From Microbacterium neungamense (GTDB taxonomy: Bacteria > Actinomycetota > Actinomycetes > Actinomycetales > Microbacteriaceae), in contig NZ_CP069717.1 in assembly GCF_024971095.1 (NCBI RefSeq), forward strand, positions 1,178,001-1,242,000: a stretch of 64,000 nucleotides of DNA. Reading direction: 5' to 3'. The position numbers and the translations under genes were made by a program. Positions 45,272 to 54,016 of this stretch are shown here, piece by piece (position 1 is the stretch's first letter; the number at the start of each line of letters is the position of its first letter). The notes below the pieces were generated by a model, which ran no database searches, was not told the origin of the DNA, and was given only the letters and a program-made list of their open reading frames with translations.

Positions 45272-46165
45272 TCACGGGGCGGACTCGTCCGGCACCCGGA
45301 CCATGATCTCCTGCGCGACGCTGGCGACGAGCATCCCGTCCCTGGTGTAGATCCGGCCGGTGGCCAGCCCCCGGCCGCCGCGCGCGTTCGGCGACTCCTG
45401 CAGGTAGAGCAGCCACTCGTCGACCCGCGCGAACCGGTGCCACCACATGGCGTGATCGAGACTGGCGACCTTCAGCCCGGGCAGCGACCAGGCCACGCCG
45501 TGCGCGCGCAGGATCGACTCCTGGATGGTCATGTCGCTCAGGTAGGCGAGCGCCGCCTGGTGAAGCCGCGGGTCGTCCGGCATGCGCGCCCGCATCCGCA
45601 TCCACACCGCCTGCTGCGGCGTGCGCTCCGCACCGGGGGCGAGGTAGATCGGCCCCTCGACGTGGCGCAGGTCGGCGGGGCGGTCGCGCAGCATCCGTCC
45701 GGTGAGCGGATGCACGGACGCCGCGAGCTCCTCGTCGCCGGGCACGTCCTCCGGCGCCGGGATGCCTTCGGGCATGGGCGCGGCGTGCTCGACGCCGGGA
45801 CCGTCGTCCTGGAAGGAGGCGATCATGGAGAAGATCGGCACGCCGTTCTGATACGCCTGCGAGCGGCGCGTCGAGAAGGAGCGGCCGTCGTGGATCCGGT
45901 CCACCGCGATGGTCAGGCCCTGGCCGGCGTCGCCGGACCGCAGGAAGTAGCCGTGCATGGAGTGCAGGTGGCGCCCCTCCGGCATCGTGCGTTCGGCGGC
46001 GATGAGCGACTGGGCGAGCACCTGTCCGCCGTAGATGCGGCCGGTGGGCATCGGATGCGAGATGCCGGTGAAGATGTCCTCCGTGGTGCGCGCCTGCGAG
46101 TCGGCGAGATCGAGCACGCGCAGCAGCCGGTCGACGGACTCCCTCGCGCTGCCGTCCTCGCTCAT
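45272..46165 (-). CDS. tesB: Acyl-CoA thioesterase II
   Basis: 297 residues, two hotdog repeats. DIFTGISHPMPTGRIYGGQVLAQSLIAA, HSMHGYFLRSGDAGQGL, DGRSFSTRRSQAYQNG and DHAMWWHRFARVDEWLLY are typical of TesB. It hydrolyses acyl-CoA. The ATG at 46165 has GGAAGCGGGG upstream. Convergent with the preceding thioesterase, so two thioesterases of different types sit tail to tail. Confidence 0.93.
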   Translation of the reverse strand: MSEDGSARESVDRLLRVLDLADSQARTTEDIFTGISHPMPTGRIYGGQVLAQSLIAAERTMPEGRHLHSMHGYFLRSGDAGQGLTIAVDRIHDGRSFSTRRSQAYQNGVPIFSMIASFQDDGPGVEHAAPMPEGIPAPEDVPGDEELAASVHPLTGRMLRDRPADLRHVEGPIYLAPGAERTPQQAVWMRMRARMPDDPRLHQAALAYLSDMTIQESILRAHGVAWSLPGLKVASLDHAMWWHRFARVDEWLLYLQESPNARGGRGLATGRIYTRDGMLVASVAQEIMVRVPDESAP

Positions 46166-46196
46166 CGCACCCCGCTTCCGGTCGGTCCCTGCTCGG

Positions 46197-46203
46197 TAGT
46201 CTA
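46197..46203. promoter_or_regulatory. Overlapping divergent -10 hexamers (TAGTCT / TAGACT)
   Basis: The heptamer TAGTCTA reads TAGTCT on plus (46197-46202), six bases before the GTG at 46209, and TAGACT on minus (46203-46198), about 33 bases before tesB. Confidence 0.65.
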
Positions 46204-46208
46204 GAGGC

Positions 46209-46874
46209 GTGCCCCCTCGCCTCGTCCTCGCCGACGCGCCCACCGCGCGCGATGTGCTGACCTTCGCCGGCCGCGCCCGGGCGATCTCCGACGACGGCGT
46301 GCGGCTGCAGGCCTCCGGCGGCGTGCTCGTGCTCACCGCCGCCGCACTCGCCCCGCAGGGGCTGTTCGACCGCACCCCGACCGTGCTGGCGATGCGCATC
46401 GTGCACGCCGACCCCGAGCTGGAGTGCGACCTCGTCGTGGACGAGCTGCGCGCCAGCGACGATGAGCGGGCCCTGGAGCTGCCGGACACGGCGCGTTCGC
46501 CCGCGTGGGCGGGCGTGTCCCCGCCCCGCAGCGGGTGGGCGCCGATCGCCGCGCTGACCGCCTCGGCGATCGCCGAGCGGGCGCAGTGGGGGATGTCCGC
46601 CGTGGCGCGCGCCACCGGCACGCAGTCCGGGGAGGACGTCGTGCGCGCGGTGCGGGCGTCGGTGTGGGGCGAGCCGGATGCCGACCTCGGCGACCTCCCG
46701 CGCGGGGTCGCGTTCGCGGCCCAGGCATTCGGGTTCATCTCCGGCGCCGAGCGGGTCCCGGTCACCGCCTCGGGCCGCTGGACGCGGCTCGCGTTCCAGC
46801 GCGGCCACGTGCTCAGCCGCGGTCCGGCGGCCGTGGGTCTGACCGAGGTGAGGGCGACCGGCCGGAGCGCCTGA
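46209..46874 (+). CDS. Conserved actinobacterial protein of unknown function
   Basis: 221 residues, not assigned to a named family. N-terminal half is beta-rich (LVLADAPTARDVLTFAGRARAIS, GGVLVLTAAALAPQG), the centre has TASAIAERAQWGMSAVARATGT and the C-terminal half has AAQAFGFISGAERV. No signal peptide or membrane helix. GTG start in the leaderless layout. Neighbours give no clue. Confidence 0.75.
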   Translation: MPPRLVLADAPTARDVLTFAGRARAISDDGVRLQASGGVLVLTAAALAPQGLFDRTPTVLAMRIVHADPELECDLVVDELRASDDERALELPDTARSPAWAGVSPPRSGWAPIAALTASAIAERAQWGMSAVARATGTQSGEDVVRAVRASVWGEPDADLGDLPRGVAFAAQAFGFISGAERVPVTASGRWTRLAFQRGHVLSRGPAAVGLTEVRATGRSA

Positions 46875-46903
46875 GCGCACCCGCCGCACGCGGCAGAGCG
46901 GGC

Positions 46904-47353
46904 TCAGCCGGTGGCGCCGGGGTCCTCCGCCGCGCGCGTCTCGAGCGTCGGGCGCCCGCCGGGGGCGGGGCCGATGCCGGAGGGCTCGAAGGTGTTCACC
47001 ATGGCGTGGGCCGCCCGCTCCAGGTAGTCCCACAGCGTGGCCTCGTGCATCGGCGACAGCCCGAGCTCGTCCACGGCCGCCCGCATGTGCCGCAGCCACC
47101 GATCGCGCGCGTCCGGGTCGACGTGGAACGGCATGTGCCGCATCCGCAGCCTCGGGTGGCCGCGCCGCTCGCCGTAGGTGGTCGGCCCGCCCCAGTACTG
47201 CACCAGGAACAGCGTGAGCCGCTCGGCGGCCGGTCCGAGATCCTCCTCCGGGTACATCGGACGCAGCACCGGGTCCTCGGCGACGCCGCGGTAGAACGCG
47301 GCGACGAGCTTCTCGAAGGTGGCGTGGCCGCCGACCTCGTCGTAGAACGTCAC
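46904..47353 (-). CDS. glbO: Group II truncated hemoglobin (GlbO type)
   Basis: 149 residues. A 2-on-2 globin that binds O2 or NO and may handle oxidative or nitrosative stress. TFYDEVGGHATFEKLVAAFYRGVAEDP, LVQYWGGPTTYGERRGHPRLRMRHMPF with the proximal His in RMRHMPF, and DRWLRHM fit the family. Translation couples to the MscS gene through a four-base overlap (GTGA). Confidence 0.94.
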   Translation of the reverse strand: MTFYDEVGGHATFEKLVAAFYRGVAEDPVLRPMYPEEDLGPAAERLTLFLVQYWGGPTTYGERRGHPRLRMRHMPFHVDPDARDRWLRHMRAAVDELGLSPMHEATLWDYLERAAHAMVNTFEPSGIGPAPGGRPTLETRAAEDPGATG

Positions 47354-48435
47354 TTCGGGGCCTCCTGATCGTCCTGCTGGCCGGCGGGCCGCTTCCGCCG
47401 CCAGATGCCGCGCTCGAGCGGCTTCGGCACGCCGGTGACGGCGTTCGGCCGGGTCTTCGGCGGGTTCGCCCCGCGCACCCGCCGCGCCCCCTCCAGCCCG
47501 GTGAGCATCACCGAGGACATCTTCGGGATGCCGATCTCCCTCTCGGCGAGCGCGGCGTGCAGCCGGCGGCGCAGCTCCTGCGACACGTCGTCCATCGCGT
47601 TCGCCCTGGTCTTCATCACGACGCGGACCACGAGCGCATCGCCGTCGATCGACTCCAGCCCCCAGATCTCCGGCTTCTCGATGATGCGGGTGCGCCACTT
47701 GGCGTCCTTCGCCAGCCCCTGCGCGGTCTCCAGCATCACCTTCTCGACGGCGGCGAGGTCGGCGTCCGGCGGCACGCCGAGGTCGATGATCGCGCGCGCC
47801 CAGCCCTGCGACATGTTCCCGATCCGGGTGACCTCGCCGTTGCGGACGTACCACAGCGTGCCGTTCACGTCGCGGACCTGGGTGACCCGGACGCTGACGT
47901 ACTCCACGACGCCGGTCGCCAGACCCAGGTCCACGACGTCGCCGATGCCGATCTGGTCCTCGGCGACGAGGAAGATGCCGTTCAGCACGTCCTTGACGAT
48001 GTTCTGCGCGCCGAAGCCGAGGCCGGCCCCCACGGCGGCGGTGAGCAGTGTCAGCGAGCCGAGCAGGCTGGGGGAGAGGTGGTTCACGATGAGCACGATC
48101 GCGATGACCACCAGCATCACGTTCACGATGTTCTGCAGGATCGACCCCAGGGTGCGGGTGCGCTGCACCAGGCGCATGTCGGCCAGAGGGGATCGCTCCA
48201 GGGCCTGCGTGTCGTCGACGGCGGCCTTGCTCTTCGCGCTGTCCACGATCCGCTTCACGATGCGGTGGATCACACCGCGCAGGATCAGCGCGACCAGGAC
48301 GCAGGCGACGATGATGGCCAGCACGCCGAGCGCCTTCATGCCGATCTCGACGAGTCCGGCGAGGACGGCGCCCCACCAGCCGGGGTCGGTGACGTCGGGT
48401 TCGGGCGGCGCGGTCTCGAGGGGGAGCAGCATCAC
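47350..48435 (-). CDS. MscS family mechanosensitive ion channel
   Basis: 361 residues. Membrane helices at about 20-40, 95-115 and 120-140, then the MscS pore helix and beta domain: AVGAGLGFGAQNIVKDVLNGIFLVAEDQIGIGDVV is diagnostic. The C-terminal beta/alpha cage runs to about 300. It relieves turgor on osmotic downshift. Leaderless GTG at 48435, TAGGAT six bases upstream. Confidence 0.94.
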   Translation of the reverse strand: MMLLPLETAPPEPDVTDPGWWGAVLAGLVEIGMKALGVLAIIVACVLVALILRGVIHRIVKRIVDSAKSKAAVDDTQALERSPLADMRLVQRTRTLGSILQNIVNVMLVVIAIVLIVNHLSPSLLGSLTLLTAAVGAGLGFGAQNIVKDVLNGIFLVAEDQIGIGDVVDLGLATGVVEYVSVRVTQVRDVNGTLWYVRNGEVTRIGNMSQGWARAIIDLGVPPDADLAAVEKVMLETAQGLAKDAKWRTRIIEKPEIWGLESIDGDALVVRVVMKTRANAMDDVSQELRRRLHAALAEREIGIPKMSSVMLTGLEGARRVRGANPPKTRPNAVTGVPKPLERGIWRRKRPAGQQDDQEAPK

Positions 48436-48441
48436 CTCCCG

Positions 48442-48447
48442 ATCCTA
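48442..48447 (-). promoter_or_regulatory. -10 of the MscS gene (TAGGAT)
   Basis: Minus-strand TAGGAT, six bases before the GTG at 48435. Confidence 0.65.
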
Positions 48448-48503
48448 ACGACGGAGGCCTCCGTGCGGGCTGAGCGCGCGGAGGCCTCCGAGGGTTCGGA
48501 CGA

Positions 48504-51077
48504 TCAGCTGTCGTCGCGGTCCGCATCCCTCGCCTGGGCGGCCAGGGCCCGCTCGACGTCGGCGAGGTTCTCGGCCACCAGGCGGCGCAGCGCCGGGGCG
48601 GCGTCCTGGTGCGCCGACAGCCAGGAGCGGGTCGCGTCGCGCAGGGCGGTGTCGGCGAGCGCCTTCGGGTACAGGCCCACGATGAGGTACTGCGCGATCT
48701 GATAGGTGCGCGACTCCCACACCGGCAGCAGCATGTCGAAGTACGCCGGCACGAACTCCGCGAGCACCGCCGCGCCCGACGGGTGGACGAAGCCGGCCGC
48801 CGCCGAGCGGACGATCGTGTTCGGCTGGTCGTCGTGCTCGACCAGGGCGTCCCACACCGCGCGCTTGGCCTCGGGGGTGGGCAGTGCGGCCTTCGCCATC
48901 CACGCGAACTCGGCCCCCTTGGCGGTGTTGTCGGCGGCGAGGGCGGCGTCGATGGCCTGCGTGTCGGTGGCGCCCACCGTGGCCAGGCCCACCAGCAGCT
49001 GCCAGGACAGGTCGGCGTCGATCTCCAGGCCCGGGAGGGTCTCCTCGCCGGAGCGGAGGCGGCCGACGATGCCGGCGTGCTCGGGAGTGACCAGGGAGTT
49101 GGCGAACGCGGTCACGAACTGCAGCTGGTTGTCGCCGCCCGGGGCGGCCTCCTGCGCGAGCGCCCACAGCCGGTCGGCGACCTTCTCCCGCGCGGCCGCG
49201 CGGCTCTCCGGGGCGACGTACAGGCTCACCGCGGTCTGCAGCTGAGCGAGCGTGGTGCGCACCGTGGTCGACTCGGTCTCCCGGCCGATGTTGCCGAGGA
49301 CCAGGTCGATGTAATCGGATGCCGCGCTCTCCGCGTCGCGGGTCTGGTCCCACGCGGCGCCCCACACCAGCGAGCGCGCCAGCGGATCGGCGATGTCGGA
49401 GAGGTGGGCGATCGCGGTGGCCAGCGAGCGCTCGTCCAGGCGGATCTTCGCGTAGGCGAGGTCCTCGTCGTTCAGGAGCACCAGGTCGGGGCGGCGGCGA
49501 CCGTTCAGCTCCGGGATCTCGGTGCGGTCGCCGTCGATGTCGACCTCGATGTGGTGCCTGCGCGCGAGGGTGCCGTCGACCAGGTCGTAGAAGCCGATGC
49601 CGAGGCGGTGCGGCCGGATGGTCGGGTAGTCGGCCGGCGCGGTCTGCGTCACCGCGAAGCGGGTGATGACGCCCTCGGCGTCTTCGGCGATGACCGGGGA
49701 GAGCGTGTTCACGCCCGCCGTCTCCAGCCACTTCTTCGACCAGGTGCCGAGGTCCCGCCCGCTGGTCGCCTCCAGCTCGACGAGCAGGTCGTTCAGCTCG
49801 GTGTTGCCCCAGGAGTGCTTCTGGAAGTACTGCGACACCCCGGCGAAGAACGCCTCGATGCCGACCCAGGCGGCGAGCTGCTTGAGCACCGAGCCGCCCT
49901 TGGCGTAGGTGATGCCGTCGAAGTTGACCTGCACGTCCTCGAGGTCGTTGATCTCGGCGACGATCGGATGCGTGGACGGCAGCTGGTCCTGTCGGTAGGC
50001 CCAGGTCTTCTCCATCGCGTTGAAGGTCGTCCACGCCTCGGTCCACTCCGTGGCCTCCGCCGTGGCGATCGTGGAGGCCCACTCGGCGAACGACTCGTTC
50101 AGCCAGAGGTCGTTCCACCACTTCATCGTCACCAGGTCGCCGAACCACATGTGCGCGAGCTCGTGCAGGATCGTGACGACGCGGCGCTCCTTCACGGCAT
50201 CCGTCACCTTGCTGCGGAAGACGTACGTCTCGGTGAAGGTGACGGCGCCCGCGTTCTCCATCGCGCCGGCGTTGAACTCGGGGACGAAGAGCTGGTCGTA
50301 CTTCGCGAACGGGTAGGGGACGCCGAACTTCGACTCGAAGTACGCGAAGCCCTGCCGGGTCTTCTCGAAGATGTCCTCGGCGTCCACGTGCTGCCACAGG
50401 CTCTTGCGGCCGTACACGCCGAGCGGGATCACGCGACCGGAGGCGCTGGTCAACTCGGAGAACGTCGCCTCGTACGGCCCCGCGATGAGCGCCGTGATGT
50501 ACGAGGAGATGCGCGGGGTGGGCTCGAAGCCCCAGGTCGCGGTCGGCTCGCTGCCCGTGGACGGGTCGTGCACGATCGGCTCGGGCGTGGGGGAGTTCGA
50601 CACCACGGTCCACGCCGCCGGCGCCGTGACGGTGAACTGGAACGTCGCCTTCAGGTCGGGCTGCTCGAACACCGCGAACACCCGCCGGGAGTCGGGCACC
50701 TCGAACTGGGTGTACAGGTACACCTCGCCGTCGACCGGATCGACGAAGCGGTGCAGGCCCTCGCCGGTGTTCGTGTACAGGCAGTCGGCGTCCACGACGA
50801 GGACGTTCTCCTCCTGCAGGCCGCTCAGCGCGATGCGCGAGTCCGCGAACACCTCGTTCGGGTCGAGCTGCTCACCGTTGAGCGAGATCTCGCGCACCTC
50901 GCGCGCGATGAGGTCGATGAACGTGAAGCTCCCCGGCGTCGCGGAGAAGCGCACGACGCTGCGCGATCCGAACACCTCGGCGCCCTTGGTGAGATCGAGG
51001 GCGATCTCGTAGGAACGCGTGTCGATGACGGCGCGGCGCTCCTGCGCTTCGATGCGGGTGAGGTTCTCTCCAGGCAC
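48504..51077 (-). CDS. pepN: Aminopeptidase N (M1 family)
   Basis: 857 residues, M1 zinc aminopeptidase. GAMENAGAVTF (substrate binding), TILHELAHMWFGDLVTMKWW (HExxH-18-E zinc site, about residue 304) and LNESFAEW are present; the C-terminal half is the ERAP1-like helical domain typical of actinobacterial PepN. It trims N-terminal residues from peptides in the cytoplasm. The GTG at 51077 follows GGGAGAACAGCT. The longer upstream frame is rejected as it runs into the divergent promoter region. Confidence 0.95.
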   Translation of the reverse strand: MPGENLTRIEAQERRAVIDTRSYEIALDLTKGAEVFGSRSVVRFSATPGSFTFIDLIAREVREISLNGEQLDPNEVFADSRIALSGLQEENVLVVDADCLYTNTGEGLHRFVDPVDGEVYLYTQFEVPDSRRVFAVFEQPDLKATFQFTVTAPAAWTVVSNSPTPEPIVHDPSTGSEPTATWGFEPTPRISSYITALIAGPYEATFSELTSASGRVIPLGVYGRKSLWQHVDAEDIFEKTRQGFAYFESKFGVPYPFAKYDQLFVPEFNAGAMENAGAVTFTETYVFRSKVTDAVKERRVVTILHELAHMWFGDLVTMKWWNDLWLNESFAEWASTIATAEATEWTEAWTTFNAMEKTWAYRQDQLPSTHPIVAEINDLEDVQVNFDGITYAKGGSVLKQLAAWVGIEAFFAGVSQYFQKHSWGNTELNDLLVELEATSGRDLGTWSKKWLETAGVNTLSPVIAEDAEGVITRFAVTQTAPADYPTIRPHRLGIGFYDLVDGTLARRHHIEVDIDGDRTEIPELNGRRRPDLVLLNDEDLAYAKIRLDERSLATAIAHLSDIADPLARSLVWGAAWDQTRDAESAASDYIDLVLGNIGRETESTTVRTTLAQLQTAVSLYVAPESRAAAREKVADRLWALAQEAAPGGDNQLQFVTAFANSLVTPEHAGIVGRLRSGEETLPGLEIDADLSWQLLVGLATVGATDTQAIDAALAADNTAKGAEFAWMAKAALPTPEAKRAVWDALVEHDDQPNTIVRSAAAGFVHPSGAAVLAEFVPAYFDMLLPVWESRTYQIAQYLIVGLYPKALADTALRDATRSWLSAHQDAAPALRRLVAENLADVERALAAQARDADRDDS

Positions 51078-51147
51078 AGCTGTTCTCCCAGGGGTGAGGG
51101 GATGTCGTCCCAAAGCCGACGCTGCTGGCGCCGGCGACAACCCTGAC

Positions 51148-51153
51148 AGCCTA
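51148..51153 (-). promoter_or_regulatory. -10 of pepN (TAGGCT)
   Basis: Minus-strand TAGGCT lies about 70 bases before the pepN GTG, giving a leader with GGGAGA. Confidence 0.5.
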
Positions 51154-51207
51154 CGCCAGAGCGGGCGCCGCGCATCTCTTCCGCGCTCGCTCATAGGGTT
51201 CGGATGC

Positions 51208-51213
51208 GAGGAT
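51208..51213 (+). promoter_or_regulatory. -10 of the ferrochelatase gene (GAGGAT, extended by TGC)
   Basis: TGCGAGGAT then GACAGG then GTG at 51220. The same string precedes the cysteine desulfurase-like gene. TAGGGT is at 51194-51199 as an alternative. Confidence 0.5.
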
Positions 51214-51219
51214 GACAGG

Positions 51220-52401
51220 GTGACTGTCAACGTATCGGATGCCGTTCCCCACGCGTCGCCCGCCGCTGCGGGCGGCCCCCGCCACGTCGAGGAGCCGGTC
51301 GCGTACGACGCGATCCTGCTCGCCGGATTCGGAGGTCCCGAAGGGCAGGAGGACGTCATCCCCTTCCTGCGGAACGTGACCCGGGGCCGCGGGATCCCGG
51401 ACGAGCGGCTCGAGGAGGTCGCCCACCACTACCGGCACTTCGGCGGGGTGAGCCCGATCAACGCGCAGAACCGCGAGCTGAAGGCCGCGCTGGAGGCGGA
51501 GCTCGCCGCGCAGGGCATCGACCTGCCGGTGTACTGGGGCAACCGGAACTGGGCACCGTACCTCGAGGACGCCGTCGCCGAGGCGGCCCGCAACGGCGAC
51601 ACCACGCTGCTGGCCTTCGCCACCAGCGCCTACAGCTCCTTCTCCAGCTGCCGGCAGTACCGCGAGGACTTCGCCCGCGTGCTGGAGGCCACCTCTCTCG
51701 GCGGCGTCGTCACGATCGACAAGATCCGGCCGTTCTTCGACCACCCCGGCTTCGTGCAGGCGTTCGTCGACGGCGTCCACGTCGCGATCGCGGGCATGCT
51801 CGGCGAGGGGCTCGCCCCGGAGGAGGTGCAGGTGCTCTTCTCCACGCACAGCATCCCCACCGCGGACGCCGAGCGGTCCGGCCCGCGCGACATCGACTGG
51901 GGCGAGGGCGGCGCGTACGCCGCCCAGCACGAGGCGGTCGCGGCCTGGGTGATGGATCGGGTGGCGCAGCTGCTGCCCGCGGCCGGCGACGTGCCGTGGG
52001 AGCTCGTCTACCAGTCCCGCTCCGGCCCGCCCTCGCAGCCGTGGCTCGAGCCGGACGTGTGCGACGTGATCGAGGAGCTGCCCGGCCGCGGCCGGAAGGC
52101 CGTCGTCGTCGTGCCGGTGGGCTTCATGAGCGACCACATGGAGGTCCTCTGGGACCTGGACACCGAGGCCGCGCAGGCCGCGGCAGACGCCGGCCTGCGG
52201 TTCGCGCGCACGCCCACCCCGGGGGTCTCGCCCGCGTTCGTCTCCGGCATCGTCGACCTGGTGCGGGAACGGCTGGAGGGGCGACCGGACGCCGAGCGTG
52301 CTCACGTCACCGCCCTGCCGTCGTACGACGTGTGCCGGCCCGGATGCTGCGAGAAGGTCCGCGCCGGCTTCAAGCCCGCCGCCGCCGGTCTCGCCCCCTG
52401 A
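51220..52401 (+). CDS. hemH: Coproporphyrin III ferrochelatase (CpfC)
   Basis: 393 residues. Actinobacterial ferrochelatases insert iron into coproporphyrin III in the coproporphyrin-dependent heme pathway. LLAGFGGPEGQEDVIPFL, RHFGGVSPINAQNR, FATSAYSSFSSCRQY and LVYQSRSGPPSQPWLEPDV are typical; CRPGCCEK near the end is the actinobacterial [2Fe-2S] cysteine region. GTG at 51220 chosen by promoter position. No other heme genes are nearby; the globin is 4 kb away. Confidence 0.93.
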   Translation: MTVNVSDAVPHASPAAAGGPRHVEEPVAYDAILLAGFGGPEGQEDVIPFLRNVTRGRGIPDERLEEVAHHYRHFGGVSPINAQNRELKAALEAELAAQGIDLPVYWGNRNWAPYLEDAVAEAARNGDTTLLAFATSAYSSFSSCRQYREDFARVLEATSLGGVVTIDKIRPFFDHPGFVQAFVDGVHVAIAGMLGEGLAPEEVQVLFSTHSIPTADAERSGPRDIDWGEGGAYAAQHEAVAAWVMDRVAQLLPAAGDVPWELVYQSRSGPPSQPWLEPDVCDVIEELPGRGRKAVVVVPVGFMSDHMEVLWDLDTEAAQAAADAGLRFARTPTPGVSPAFVSGIVDLVRERLEGRPDAERAHVTALPSYDVCRPGCCEKVRAGFKPAAAGLAP

Positions 52402-52436
52402 CCCCACCGCACGCGGAGCCTGTCGACGCCCGCGAA

Positions 52437-52442
52437 TAGGAT
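52437..52442 (+). promoter_or_regulatory. -10 of rpiB (TAGGAT)
   Basis: TAGGAT, seven bases, ATG at 52450. Confidence 0.65.
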
Positions 52443-52449
52443 TGACCCC

Positions 52450-52935
52450 ATGCGCATCCACATCGCCACCGATCACGCCGGCCTGGACTTCTCGACCCGG
52501 CTGCAGGAGCACCTCCGGTCCGCCGGGCACGAGGTGGTCGACCACGGCCCGGTCGAGTACGACTCCGTCGACGACTATCCGGCCTTCTGCATCCGCGCCG
52601 CGCAGGCCGTCGTCGCCGACCAGGCGGCGGGCGTGGACGCCCTCGGCGTCGTGTTCGGTGGTTCCGGCAACGGGGAGCAGATCGCGGCGAACAAGGTCCA
52701 GGGCATCCGTGCCGCGCTGGTGTGGAACCTGTCCACGGCCGAGCTGGCGCGCGAGCACAACGACGCGAACGTCATCTCGATCGGCGCCCGGCAGCACACC
52801 TTCGAGGAGGTCGTCTCCTTCATCGACCGCTTCATCGGCACCCCGTTCTCGGGGGACGAGCGGCACGTGCGCCGCATCCGGCAGATCGCGGACTTCGAGC
52901 GCGACGGGTCGCTGCTGCCGGATCCGCGGGCGTGA
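52450..52935 (+). CDS. rpiB: Ribose-5-phosphate isomerase B
   Basis: 161 residues, RpiB/LacAB fold. Interconverts ribose 5-phosphate and ribulose 5-phosphate. IATDHAGLDFSTRLQEHL, GVVFGGSGNGEQIAANKVQGIRAALVW and NDANVISIGARQH are the family signatures. The Nei gene starts two bases after the stop region, so the two are co-transcribed. Confidence 0.95.
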   Translation: MRIHIATDHAGLDFSTRLQEHLRSAGHEVVDHGPVEYDSVDDYPAFCIRAAQAVVADQAAGVDALGVVFGGSGNGEQIAANKVQGIRAALVWNLSTAELAREHNDANVISIGARQHTFEEVVSFIDRFIGTPFSGDERHVRRIRQIADFERDGSLLPDPRA

Positions 52936-52936
52936 C

Positions 52937-53935
52937 ATGCCCGAGGGTCATTCCGTCCACCGGATCGCCCGGCAGTTCCAGCGCAACTTCGTCGGCAAGA
53001 CGCTGCAGGCGTCCAGCCCGCAGGGCCGCTTCGCCGAGGGCGCGGCGGTGCTCGACGGGCGCGAAGCGCTGCAGGCGAAGGCCGTCGGCAAGCAGATGTT
53101 CCTCGAGGTCGAGGGCGAGCTGTGGCTGCGGGTGCATCTCGGCCTGTACGGCGCCTGGGACTTCTCTGGCGAGATCCTCGTCGACCCGACCATCGCCTCC
53201 GCGAACGGGCGGATGGGGCAGACCAACCAGCGCGGCACCGACCTCGACGAGGCGATCTTCGACGACGCGGGCGAGAACTCGCTGTCCTCGATCGGCGCGC
53301 CCCGACGGGCGCGCGTGCACGTGCGGATGTCGGAGCAGACCAGCGGTCTGGCCGACGAGGGCGATCAGTGGCCGCCGCCCGTGGTCGGGCAGGTGCGGTT
53401 GCGGCTGCTCACCGACATCACCTGCGCCGACCTGCGCGGCCCGACCGCGTGCGAACTGCAGACGCCGGACGAGATGCTCGCCACCGTGGCCAGGCTCGGT
53501 CCCGATCCGCTGGTGGGCGACCCCGCCGAGGGCGAGGAGCGCTTCGTGCGGACGGTGCGCCGCAAGGCCACCCCGATCGCGCTGCTGCTGATGGACCAGG
53601 CGGTGATCAGCGGCATCGGCAACGTGTACCGCGCCGAGATGCTGTTCCGCGCCCGCCTGAACCCGCACACGCCCGGCCGCGACGTGCCCGAGGAGGTGGT
53701 GCGGGAGTTGTGGCGGGACTGGGTGAAGCTGCTGGCGATCGGCGTGGAGACCGGCCAGATGATGACCATGGACGACCTCACCCCGGAGCAGTACCGCGCG
53801 GCGATGGCCCACCGCGACGACCGGCACTGGGTGTACCACCGCGCCGGGCTGCCGTGCCGCGTGTGCGGCACCGAGATCGCCCTCGAGGAGATCGGCGCCC
53901 GCAAGCTGTACTGGTGCCCGTCCTGCCAGCGCTGA
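52937..53935 (+). CDS. nei: Fpg/Nei family DNA glycosylase (endonuclease VIII-like)
   Basis: 332 residues. Begins MPEGHSVHR: after Met removal P1 is the Schiff-base nucleophile and E2 the acid. The H2TH domain is at VISGIGNVYRAEMLFRARLNP and the C-terminal zinc finger is CRVCGTEI with WCPSCQR. MPEGHS with an extended centre fits Nei over MutM. It removes oxidised pyrimidines and nicks the strand. Operon with rpiB. Confidence 0.92.
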   Translation: MPEGHSVHRIARQFQRNFVGKTLQASSPQGRFAEGAAVLDGREALQAKAVGKQMFLEVEGELWLRVHLGLYGAWDFSGEILVDPTIASANGRMGQTNQRGTDLDEAIFDDAGENSLSSIGAPRRARVHVRMSEQTSGLADEGDQWPPPVVGQVRLRLLTDITCADLRGPTACELQTPDEMLATVARLGPDPLVGDPAEGEERFVRTVRRKATPIALLLMDQAVISGIGNVYRAEMLFRARLNPHTPGRDVPEEVVRELWRDWVKLLAIGVETGQMMTMDDLTPEQYRAAMAHRDDRHWVYHRAGLPCRVCGTEIALEEIGARKLYWCPSCQR

Positions 53936-53971
53936 GCGCCGCGCCTGCCGAGGATGGCCCGCCCCCGTGCG

Positions 53972-53977
53972 TAGGAT
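53972..53977 (+). promoter_or_regulatory. -10 of the symporter gene (TAGGAT)
   Basis: TAGGAT, about 40 bases before the ATG at 54017; leader holds ACAGGAGA. Confidence 0.5.
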
Positions 53978-54016
53978 GACGGAGTCCCATCGCGACGACG
54001 CACGACAGGAGACGGC

